DNA of 64,000 bases from Streptomyces sp. PTY087I2 (GTDB lineage Bacteria > Actinomycetota > Actinomycetes > Streptomycetales > Streptomycetaceae), in assembly GCF_001687325.1 (NCBI RefSeq), contig NZ_LZRD01000021.1, positions 101,763-165,762 of the forward strand. Direction: 5' to 3'. Of this stretch, positions 23,619 through 30,620 are shown piece by piece (the first letter of the stretch is position 1; every line of letters begins with the position of its first letter). The notes below the pieces were generated by a model. It had not been told where the DNA came from, searched no databases, and saw only the letters and a list, made by a program, of their open reading frames with translations. Position numbers and translations under genes: made by a program.

Positions 23619-24380
23619 ATGGGACAGCGCGCACTCCCCCTGCCCGCAGCCAGGCTGGGACGGGCCGTACAGACGGCCGGAGCAACCGACGAGGTCAGCG
23701 GCGTGGTTCTGCTGCTCCCGGACGGCGAGGCCGACTCGCACCGCCGCCCCTCTACCTTCTCGTACGCGGCACAACTGCCGTTCGCCCGCGCCCTGGCCCG
23801 CGCCGGGGAGGGCGACGGGCTCACGGTGCACGTGCTGCGCTACCGCTGCCGGGGCTGGAACGCGGACGACGCGCATCCGGCCGAGGACGCCGCGTGGGCG
23901 GCCGACGAGGTGCAGCGGCTCTACGGCGATGTTCCGGTCTGCCTGGTGGGCCACGGGATGGGCGGGCGGGCCGCGTTGCGGGCCGCCGGGCACGGTGCGG
24001 TCACCTCCGTCCTGGCGATGGCCCCCTGGCTGCCGGACCACACCGCCGCCGCGCCGGAGCCGGTGAAACAGCTGATGGGGCGCCGGGTGCTGATCGTGCA
24101 CGGCACCAACGACGAGCGTACGGACCCGGAGCTGTCCTACCGGCTGGCCGAGCGGGCGAAGAGGTCCAACCGGGACACCTGCCGCTTCGAAGTCCACTCC
24201 GACGGGCACGCGTTGCGCCAGCACCGCTCCGAAGTGGTGGCGCTGGCCGCCGACTTCATCCGCGGCTCCCTCTTCTCCCGCTCCTACGCCCGCCCGGTCG
24301 CGGACGCGCTCGCCGCGCCGCCGCCGCTGGGGCTGCGGATGCCGCTGGCCGCCGGGTTCGGGCGGTCGCTGCGGCACTGA
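23619..24380 (+). CDS. Alpha/beta-hydrolase-fold protein lacking the nucleophilic serine
   Basis: This 253-aa protein has the alpha/beta-hydrolase layout: beta-strand Val-Val-Leu-Leu-Leu-Pro-Asp-Gly, a nucleophile elbow Leu-Val-Gly-His-Gly-Met-Gly-Gly, an acid strand Val-Leu-Ile-Val-His-Gly-Thr-Asn-Asp, and a late His in Asp-Gly-His. In the elbow the expected Ser is Gly113 (codon GGG), so classical hydrolysis is not expected, although Asp and His candidates remain. It is divergent from add, about 100 bp apart. It could be a non-catalytic binding protein or use another mechanism. Confidence 0.8.
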   Translation: MGQRALPLPAARLGRAVQTAGATDEVSGVVLLLPDGEADSHRRPSTFSYAAQLPFARALARAGEGDGLTVHVLRYRCRGWNADDAHPAEDAAWAADEVQRLYGDVPVCLVGHGMGGRAALRAAGHGAVTSVLAMAPWLPDHTAAAPEPVKQLMGRRVLIVHGTNDERTDPELSYRLAERAKRSNRDTCRFEVHSDGHALRQHRSEVVALAADFIRGSLFSRSYARPVADALAAPPPLGLRMPLAAGFGRSLRH

Positions 24381-24442
24381 GGGGGCGCCGGACCGGAGCC
24401 CGTGTCGGGCCTCTTGCCGCAGACGTCGCACCGGGGTCGGGG

Positions 24443-25216
24443 TCAGGCCTCCTGTCGCCGCGCGAATCCTCGTAGCAGCAGCGCCGTGGCCGTCCATACG
24501 GTCGCGCACCCTGCGGCGCCGACCAGCAGGACCAGCCAGAGGGCGTCCGTGGCGACGGCGGCGGTGACGGCGATGCCGGACGCCAGCAGCGTCGCCACCA
24601 TCACCACGACGACCTGGGCCGTGGGGGTGTCCGTTGCGCGGATGGCGCGGCGGCGGTGCAGCCACCCCGCGCCCCGGAGGAAGACGGTCCCGACGATCAA
24701 CAGGGCGAGCCCCACGGCCAGTCGGACGGTCGCGTGGCGGCCCGGCTCGTCGATCGTGTCCTGGCGCAGCTCCCCCGCCTGCACCGCCCACACCACATCG
24801 CGCCAGGAGAGGACCGTGACCCGGTCCCCGGGCGTCAGCTTCTCCCAGACGGGCCCGCGGCCCCGCATCCGTACCCTGAACGGCGGTTCCTCGGCCTCGC
24901 CGTCGAGCGTGACCCAGTTGGTGACGGTCTTGTTCGACCGGCCGGTCTCGGTGGAGACGACGGTGGCGGGCCACTCGGCGAGGCAGTCCCCTTTCTCCGG
25001 CGCGGAGGCCTCCGAGCACGGCCGCGCGGCCCGGAAGTCACGGGCCTCGGAGAGCGCCCCGGGCAGCAGCGCGAACAGGACGGCGGCGGCGAGCACCAGC
25101 ACCGAGCCGACGACGGACGCGAAGATGACGCCCTTCAGGCTCGGGAGCCCGGGCGACTGCGGGTGCTGGTGCGGGTGGGGAGAGGGGGACTGATTCACCG
25201 GGGCATTCTCGCTCAC
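24443..25216 (-). CDS. Hypothetical membrane protein
   Basis: This 257-aa protein has a Pro/His/Ser-rich N-terminal tail and a transmembrane helix at ~28-55. An extracellular domain of roughly 100 residues has two Cys (Pro-Cys-Ser-Glu, Asp-Cys-Leu-Ala) that could form a disulfide, and three more helices follow. The GTG start has GAGGGGAAC upstream. No enzyme motif is visible. It lies downstream of the LysR gene on the same strand but is probably independent. Confidence 0.75.
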   Translation of the reverse strand: MSENAPVNQSPSPHPHQHPQSPGLPSLKGVIFASVVGSVLVLAAAVLFALLPGALSEARDFRAARPCSEASAPEKGDCLAEWPATVVSTETGRSNKTVTNWVTLDGEAEEPPFRVRMRGRGPVWEKLTPGDRVTVLSWRDVVWAVQAGELRQDTIDEPGRHATVRLAVGLALLIVGTVFLRGAGWLHRRRAIRATDTPTAQVVVVMVATLLASGIAVTAAVATDALWLVLLVGAAGCATVWTATALLLRGFARRQEA

Positions 25217-25247
25217 CTGTTCCCCTCGGTCTGTCTCGTCCGTTCCC

Positions 25248-26201
25248 TCAGTCCGGCAGCAGGTTCCCCCGGCGCGAGAGCAGGAAGCGTTTGAAGGCGG
25301 CGACCGGCGGGGTGTCGGGGTGTCCGTCCAGCCAGGCGACGCCGATCTCGCGGGCCGCGCGCGGGGCCGTCACCGTCAGCTCGACGACCCCGGGGCGGGC
25401 GACGGCGGGCGGTGGCAGCAGCGCCACCCCGAGCCCGGCCGCGACCAGCCCGCGCAGGGTCTCCGCCTCCTCGCCCTCGAAGGCGACGCGCGGGGTGAAG
25501 CCCGCCTGGGCGCAGAGGTCGTCGGTGATCCGGCGCAGCCCGTAGCCCGGCTCCAGCGTCACGAACGTCTCGTCGGCGGCCTCCGCGAGGCGGATCCGGC
25601 GGCGGGAGGCGAGCCGGTGGTCGTCCGGGACCACCAGCCGCAGCCGCTGTTCGTCGAGGCGGCGGGTGACCAGGTCGGGGGCGTCGGGCACGGGCGAGGT
25701 GAGGCAGAGGTCGAGGCCGCCCGCGCGGAGCCGTTCGATCATCGCCTCGCCGTAGTTCTGCACGAGCTGGAAGCGGACCCTGGGGTGGTCGACCCGGAAG
25801 GCGCGGATCAGGGCGGGCACGGTCTCGGAGCCCATGGTGTGCAGGAAGCCGAACGAGACCCGGCCCGCCGTGGGGTCGGCGTCCGCCCGGACCGAGTCGG
25901 CGGCCTTCTCCACCTCGGCCAGGGCGCGTTCGGCCGAGCCGAGGAAGGTGCGGCCCGCCGGGGTGAGGGACACCGTACGGCCCTTGCGGGCGAACAGGGC
26001 GACGCCCAAGTCCGCTTCGAGCCGGACCATGGCCCGCGAGAGCGTGGACTGCGGGACGCCCAGCTCGTGTGCGGCGCGGGTCACATGCTCGTGCCGGGCG
26101 ACCGCCTCGAAATACGCGAGGCGGGGCGCGAGCACGGCCCGGATGTCTTCTTCGTAACTGCTTGGTGACAGCCGAGGCCCTGAGCTGCGTTCATGCGCCA
26201 T
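25248..26201 (-). CDS. LysR-family transcriptional regulator
   Basis: This 317-aa LysR regulator has the N-terminal helix-turn-helix: Tyr-Phe-Glu-Ala-Val-Ala-Arg, then Val-Thr-Arg-Ala-Ala-His-Glu-Leu-Gly-Val-Pro-Gln-Ser-Thr-Leu-Ser-Arg. A two-lobed ligand-binding domain follows. It is divergent from an MFS transporter 62 bp away, the usual layout for a LysR gene and its target. GATAAT seven bases before the ATG at 26201 fixes the start as leaderless. The pair resembles, from memory, E. coli YnfL/YnfM. Confidence 0.88.
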   Translation of the reverse strand: MAHERSSGPRLSPSSYEEDIRAVLAPRLAYFEAVARHEHVTRAAHELGVPQSTLSRAMVRLEADLGVALFARKGRTVSLTPAGRTFLGSAERALAEVEKAADSVRADADPTAGRVSFGFLHTMGSETVPALIRAFRVDHPRVRFQLVQNYGEAMIERLRAGGLDLCLTSPVPDAPDLVTRRLDEQRLRLVVPDDHRLASRRRIRLAEAADETFVTLEPGYGLRRITDDLCAQAGFTPRVAFEGEEAETLRGLVAAGLGVALLPPPAVARPGVVELTVTAPRAAREIGVAWLDGHPDTPPVAAFKRFLLSRRGNLLPD

Positions 26202-26208
26202 GGGATTG

Positions 26209-26257
26209 ATTATCGCAGTTTCGTGCATTGGACGCATGAAACCGGCGGGTCTACTTT
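26209..26257. promoter_or_regulatory. Divergent LysR/MFS promoters with a 25-bp palindrome
   Basis: GTTTCGTGC (26218-26226) and GCATGAAAC (26234-26242) form an imperfect palindrome (8 of 9 pairs) around a 7-base spacer. On the minus strand GATAAT (26214-26209) serves the LysR gene; on the plus strand TACTTT (26252-26257) serves the MFS gene, six bases before its ATG. The palindrome is the likely LysR site. Confidence 0.7.
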
Positions 26258-26263
26258 CGTCGT

Positions 26264-27574
26264 ATGCCTCCCGCCGATACCGGGGCATCCACCGTCGTGG
26301 TGGGTGCCTCTGCCCCGTCGTCCCCCGTCACCACCACCGCCGCGCCGGCCGCCGCCGCGCATGAGCGCCTGGAGCCCGGCCGCCCCGGCTACCGGAAGAT
26401 GAGCTTCGCGCTCTTCGCCGCCGGTGTCGCCGCGTTCGCTCTCCTCTACTCCACCCAGGCCCTGCTGCCCGCCGTCTCCGCGTCGTTCGACGCCACCGCC
26501 GGACAGGCGAGCTGGACGGTCTCGGCGGCGACCGGGGCGCTGGCCCTGTTCGTGCTGCCGCTGAGCGCGCTCTCGGAGCGGTTCGGGCGGCGGCAGATGA
26601 TGACGGCGTCGCTGGCGATCGCGGTGCTGGTCGGGCTGCTGGTGCCGTTCGCCCCGTCGATGGGCGCGCTGATCGCGCTGCGCGCCGTCCAGGGTGCGGC
26701 GCTGGCCGGGCTGCCGGCCTCCGCCATGGCGTATCTCGCGGAGGAGGTGCGGCCCAAGGCGCTGATCGCCGCGATCGGGCTGTTCGTGGCGGGCAACAGC
26801 ATCGGCGGGATGAGCGGCCGGATCCTCACCGGCTGGGTCGCCCAGGCCTGGGGCTGGCGCGCGGCGCTCGCCGCGGTCGGGCTGCTCGCGCTGGCGTGCG
26901 CCGTCGCCTTCCACTTCCTCATCCCGAAGGCGCGGAACTTCCGCCCCGGTTCGCTGAACCCGAAGGCCCTGGCGAAGACCGTCGCCGCTCACCTGGGCAA
27001 CCCGCTGCTGGTCCGGCTGTACGCGATCGGCGCCCTGTTCATGACGGTGTTCGGCGCGGTGTACACGGTGATCGGCTACCGGCTGGTCGAGGAGCCGTTC
27101 AGCCTGCCGCAGGGTGTCATCGGCTCGATCTTCCTCGTCTACCTGGTGGGTACGGTCTCCTCGGCCGCCGCCGGACGTCTGGTGGCCCGCCTCGGCCGCC
27201 GGGGCGCGCTGTATCTGGCGGTGTCCACGACGGCCGCCGGGCTGCTGCTGTCACTGGCGGATCAGCTGGCGGCCGTGCTGCTGGGCCTGGTGCTGATCAC
27301 GGCCGGTTTCTTCGCCGGGCACGCGGTCGCCTCGTCCTCGGTGAGCCGGACGGCGACGGAGGGCCGGGCGCAGGCGTCGGCGCTCTACCAGTCGGCGTAC
27401 TACCTGGGCTCCAGCGCGGGCGGCACGCTGGGCGCGGTCGCCTTCCACGCCGGGGGCTGGGCGGCGACGGTGACGCTGGGCCTGCTGGCGGTCCTCGGCG
27501 TCGTCTCGATCACCCTGTACGGGACCCGGGTGGCGCGGGCGGAGCGGCGGGCGCTGGTTCCGGCCACCCGCTGA
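26264..27574 (+). CDS. MFS transporter (YnfM-like efflux permease)
   Basis: This 436-aa permease has twelve hydrophobic segments after a ~45-residue Ala/Ser/Pro-rich cytoplasmic N terminus. The loop between helices 2 and 3 carries the MFS motif Leu-Ser-Glu-Arg-Phe-Gly-Arg-Arg. The second half repeats it as Leu-Val-Ala-Arg-Leu-Gly-Arg-Arg-Gly. It belongs to the drug:proton antiporter-like group; substrate unknown. Control by the divergent LysR regulator is inferred from gene arrangement. Confidence 0.88.
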   Translation: MPPADTGASTVVVGASAPSSPVTTTAAPAAAAHERLEPGRPGYRKMSFALFAAGVAAFALLYSTQALLPAVSASFDATAGQASWTVSAATGALALFVLPLSALSERFGRRQMMTASLAIAVLVGLLVPFAPSMGALIALRAVQGAALAGLPASAMAYLAEEVRPKALIAAIGLFVAGNSIGGMSGRILTGWVAQAWGWRAALAAVGLLALACAVAFHFLIPKARNFRPGSLNPKALAKTVAAHLGNPLLVRLYAIGALFMTVFGAVYTVIGYRLVEEPFSLPQGVIGSIFLVYLVGTVSSAAAGRLVARLGRRGALYLAVSTTAAGLLLSLADQLAAVLLGLVLITAGFFAGHAVASSSVSRTATEGRAQASALYQSAYYLGSSAGGTLGAVAFHAGGWAATVTLGLLAVLGVVSITLYGTRVARAERRALVPATR

Positions 27575-27760
27575 ACGGTCCGGGCTCCCCTGCCCCGCCG
27601 AGCGGCCCGGGCGCCCCGGTCGCCCGCCGGGCCGGTGGTCGTCATCCTTGCGCCGCCGGACCGGGACGCAACCGAGACCTCCCCCGCGCAACCACCGCTC
27701 CCCTTCGTACGTCTACCAGGCGTAACCACAAAACCACTGTGGGCGAAGGGGAGTTGCCGC

Positions 27761-28477
27761 ATGGGAGACATGGCGAAGACATCCGGCAGACGGCTGCGAC
27801 GCGGGGTGGCGCTGTCCGTCGCCGGACTGGTGGCCGCTCCGGCCCTGGTCCTGGGCAGCGGCACCGCCGCCCACGCGGCGTCCTGCACGAAGTCGGTGGG
27901 GCCCCACCAGAAGCAGGTCGAGAAGTTCCTCAAGCGGCCCGTGGACGGCAAGCAGTCGGCGGCCGACTGCAAGGCGATCCAGAAGTTCCAGAAGGCCCAC
28001 GGGATCACCCCCACCATCGGCTACGCCGGCCCGCTGACCTGGCGCACGATGAACACGATGCTCGCCCAGAAGGCGGCCGGGAAGAACCCCAACAAGGCGG
28101 GGAAGTGCCCCACCAACAAGGGGCGCATCGCCTGTGTCGACCTGACCCGGCAGCTGAGCTGGATCCAGGACGGCAAGAAGCTGAAGTACGGTCCGGTGCC
28201 GGTGCGGACCGGCCGGGACGGCGCGGAGACCCGGACCGGGGCCAAGAAGATCTACTGGCGCAACATCAAGCACTGGTCGACCATCTACAAGGTCTGGATG
28301 CCGTACTCCCAGTTCTTCGACGGCGGCCAGGCGTTCCACTCGGTCACCAAGTCCATGTACAACCCGCCGGGCTCCGGCGGCTGCGTCAACATGCGGCCCG
28401 CCGACGCGAAGGCATACTGGAAACTGCTGAAGAACGGCGACGACGTGTACGTGTACGGGCGCAAGCCCGGGACCTGA
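27761..28477 (+). CDS. Secreted L,D-transpeptidase (YkuD fold)
   Basis: This 238-aa protein has a twin-Arg-containing signal region and a His-Ala-Ala cleavage site near residue 40. A short peptidoglycan-binding-like part (Ala-Ile-Gln-Lys-Phe-Gln-Lys-Ala-His-Gly-Ile, then Gly-Pro-Leu-Thr-Trp) precedes a YkuD domain. The catalytic motif is His-Ser-Val-Thr-Lys, then Gly-Ser-Gly-Gly-Cys-Val-Asn-Met. Such enzymes make 3-3 peptidoglycan cross-links. ATG 27761 follows a GAAGGGGAG site. It is a paralogue of the lipoprotein at 61828-62820. Confidence 0.88.
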   Translation: MGDMAKTSGRRLRRGVALSVAGLVAAPALVLGSGTAAHAASCTKSVGPHQKQVEKFLKRPVDGKQSAADCKAIQKFQKAHGITPTIGYAGPLTWRTMNTMLAQKAAGKNPNKAGKCPTNKGRIACVDLTRQLSWIQDGKKLKYGPVPVRTGRDGAETRTGAKKIYWRNIKHWSTIYKVWMPYSQFFDGGQAFHSVTKSMYNPPGSGGCVNMRPADAKAYWKLLKNGDDVYVYGRKPGT

Positions 28478-28670
28478 GCGAGGCGCCGGGCGCACCCCGA
28501 GGGGTGCCGGACCGATGGCTCCCGAGGGGTGCCGGACGGATCGTGGCCGGAGCCACGGCCTCCGGCGCCCCTTGTCGTCTTTCCGCCCCGATTGTCAGTG
28601 GCCTGCGGTAGCTTCCGACGTACCGGGTGACGGATGCCACAGCGCGAGGGCGCGCGACAGGGGTGGAGCG

Positions 28671-29699
28671 ATGAGCGATCTGACCACGACGACGGCCGCG
28701 GGTGCGGCGGCGGACGCGGGGAAGCCCGATGCCGCCGGGATCGACAGCCGTCTGGAAGGGCACCGGGTCGAGCTGACGGGGTACTGCTACCGGATGCTCG
28801 GATCGGCCTTCGAGGCCGAGGACGCGGTGCAGGACACCCTGGTCCGGGCCTGGCGCAACTTCGACAAGTTCGAGGGCCGTTCCTCGCTGCGCTCCTGGCT
28901 CTACCGGATCGCCACCAACGTCTGCCTGGACATGCTGAACGCGGGCAACAAGCGGGCCCGCCCGGTCGATCTGACCGGCCCGACCCCGCTCGCCCAGGCC
29001 GCGCTGAGCCCCCGCCCGGAGAACGTCTGGCTGGAGCCGATGCCCGACGGGCGCATCCTGCCGTCGCTCCAGGACCCGGCGGAGGCGGCCGTGGCGCGCG
29101 AGTCGGTGCGCCTGGCGTTCGTCGCCGCCCTCCAGCACCTGCCGCCGAAGCAGCGTGCCGTGCTGATCCTGCGCGAAGTGCTCGCCTGGAAGGCCGCCGA
29201 GGTCGCCGAGCTGCTGGAGACCTCCGTGGCCTCGGTCAACAGCGCCCTCCAGCGGGCCCGCGCCACGCTGACCGAGACGGAGGGCCGGGCGGGCGATGCG
29301 GCGGACCCGCTCGACGAGGAGCAGCAGAAGCTCCTGGAGCGCTATGTGAAGGCGTTCGAGGGCTACGACATGGCCGCTCTGACCGCGCTGCTCCACGAGG
29401 ACGCGGTGATGACGATGCCGCCGTTCGACCTGTGGCTCCGCGGCACCGGCGACATCACGGGCTTCATGACCTCCATCGGCGCGGCCTGCGCGGGCTCCAG
29501 GCTGGTGCCGGTCTCGGCCAACGGATCCCCCGGCTTCGCGCACTACAAGCCCGCCGAGGACGGGTCCGGGTTCGTGCCGTGGGCGGTCCAGGTCATCGAC
29601 ATCCAGGACGGGGCGATCACCGGGATGCACTGCTTCCTGGACGTCCCGCGCTGGTTCCCACTGTTCGGCCTGCCGGACCGGCTGCCGGCGGACGCGTAG
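28671..29699 (+). CDS. ECF sigma factor with C-terminal SnoaL-like domain
   Basis: This 342-aa protein has sigma region 2 (Cys-Tyr-Arg-Met-Leu-Gly-Ser-Ala-Phe-Glu-Ala-Glu-Asp-Ala-Val-Gln-Asp-Thr) and region 4 (Leu-Pro-Pro-Lys-Gln-Arg-Ala-Val-Leu-Ile-Leu-Arg-Glu-Val). A ~120-residue SnoaL/NTF2-like tail follows (Tyr-Val-Lys-Ala-Phe-Glu-Gly-Tyr-Asp, Trp-Leu-Arg-Gly). Such fused tails replace an anti-sigma factor in the SigG/SigJ-type ECF groups. ATG 28671 follows GGGGTGGAG. The stop overlaps the next start by one base. Confidence 0.88.
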   Translation: MSDLTTTTAAGAAADAGKPDAAGIDSRLEGHRVELTGYCYRMLGSAFEAEDAVQDTLVRAWRNFDKFEGRSSLRSWLYRIATNVCLDMLNAGNKRARPVDLTGPTPLAQAALSPRPENVWLEPMPDGRILPSLQDPAEAAVARESVRLAFVAALQHLPPKQRAVLILREVLAWKAAEVAELLETSVASVNSALQRARATLTETEGRAGDAADPLDEEQQKLLERYVKAFEGYDMAALTALLHEDAVMTMPPFDLWLRGTGDITGFMTSIGAACAGSRLVPVSANGSPGFAHYKPAEDGSGFVPWAVQVIDIQDGAITGMHCFLDVPRWFPLFGLPDRLPADA

Positions 29700-29998
29700 T
29701 GGGCGGCCGAAGACCCGTCGTGCTGCTCGCCGCCTGGGTGGTGATCGCCGCGGGCGGCTGGGGGGCCACCCATTGGCTGGGCGAGCCGGCCGCCACTTCC
29801 GGCCCGGCTCCCCGGCCAGCGCAGGAACGCGGGGCGGAGACGGCGTCCCCGGACCCCTGTGACGCCCCGGACGGCTCCGCCCGGACGACGCCGACCGGCC
29901 CGCCCGGCGGCTCGGAAGCCCCGGACACCTCGTTCCGGCAGAACCCGGACGGCACGTGGAGCGCGGCGGAACTCCGGGCGTACGTCTGCACGGGCTGA
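29699..29998 (+). CDS. Small membrane-anchored protein co-transcribed with the sigma factor
   Basis: This 99-aa protein starts with a GTG that shares its G with the sigma-factor stop codon. It has one N-terminal hydrophobic helix (residues ~7-23) and a Pro/Ala/Thr/Gly-rich extracellular part. Two cysteines lie in that part, one near the middle (Pro-Asp-Pro-Cys-Asp) and one three residues from the end (Val-Cys-Thr-Gly), possibly a disulfide. Position suggests a link to the sigma factor, but it has no recognisable anti-sigma zinc motif. Function unknown. Confidence 0.65.
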   Translation: MGGRRPVVLLAAWVVIAAGGWGATHWLGEPAATSGPAPRPAQERGAETASPDPCDAPDGSARTTPTGPPGGSEAPDTSFRQNPDGTWSAAELRAYVCTG

Positions 29999-30059
29999 GG
30001 GTGCGGGCCCGCACGCGTCGAGTCCGTACACAGGGGTCCGCACACGCCGGGGCCGTACG

Positions 30060-30470
30060 TCAGTGGGCGTCGGGCACCCGTTCTCCCGGCCCCTCCTCCA
30101 GCGTCACCACATCGGCCAGCCCCACCAGGTCCAGCAGCGCCCGGAGTTCGGGCGGGACGCGGCGCAGCCGCAGGGTGTGGCCGGCGCGGCGGGCGACGAG
30201 CCCCAGCCGGGCCACCGCCTCGACGGCGGTCAGATCCGGCCGCACGATCCCGCCCACATCGCAGTCCACCGCCGCGCCCGGGGCGAGGGCGGCACCACGG
30301 GGACCGGCGAGGGCGCGCTCCAGCTCGGCGCAGAGGTCGGGTACGACGGCACGGCTGACCCGGCCGGTCACGGTCAGGGTGATCGGATTTTCGGCATCCA
30401 CACCAGGCAGACCGGAGCGGCGGGCGAAAATCATCGGCCCCTTCGCGCGATCGCGCCGCGAAGGGGCCAT
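30060..30470 (-). CDS. STAS-domain anti-sigma-factor antagonist-like protein
   Basis: This 136-aa protein has a STAS fold pattern: Pro-Ile-Thr-Leu-Thr-Val-Thr-Gly-Arg-Val, then Asp-Cys-Asp-Val-Gly-Gly-Ile-Val-Arg-Pro-Asp-Leu-Thr-Ala-Val, where antagonists usually have Asp-x-Ser. The phosphorylatable Ser is not obvious (Pro-Asp-Leu-Thr), so it may be non-canonical. ATG 30470 gives 136 aa and ATG 30434 gives 124 aa. The choice is unclear because a 12-bp hairpin covers the first twelve codons. It is convergent with the small gene after the sigma factor. Confidence 0.7.
   Translation of the reverse strand: MAPSRRDRAKGPMIFARRSGLPGVDAENPITLTVTGRVSRAVVPDLCAELERALAGPRGAALAPGAAVDCDVGGIVRPDLTAVEAVARLGLVARRAGHTLRLRRVPPELRALLDLVGLADVVTLEEGPGERVPDAH
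30436..30468 (-). other. Perfect hairpin over the 5' end of the STAS gene
   Basis: GGCCCCTTCGCG (30436-30447) and CGCGAAGGGGCC (30457-30468) form a 12-bp stem with a 9-base loop. It starts inside the first ATG and ends two bases before the second. It resembles local terminators but here could attenuate transcription or hide a ribosome-binding site. Confidence 0.6.
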
Positions 30471-30620
30471 TTCGCGTCAACTCACAACTTCTTGTGTCTC
30501 TCCTGTGAACCAATCTCCCCGGTGTCCCCTCTAGTTGGGTGAACCGACGGCCGCAGCCGTCATTTCTGCGTATCTGCGGGCCGACGGGTTGAAGAACCAT
30601 CGAGTTCTCCAGGGGGAGAG

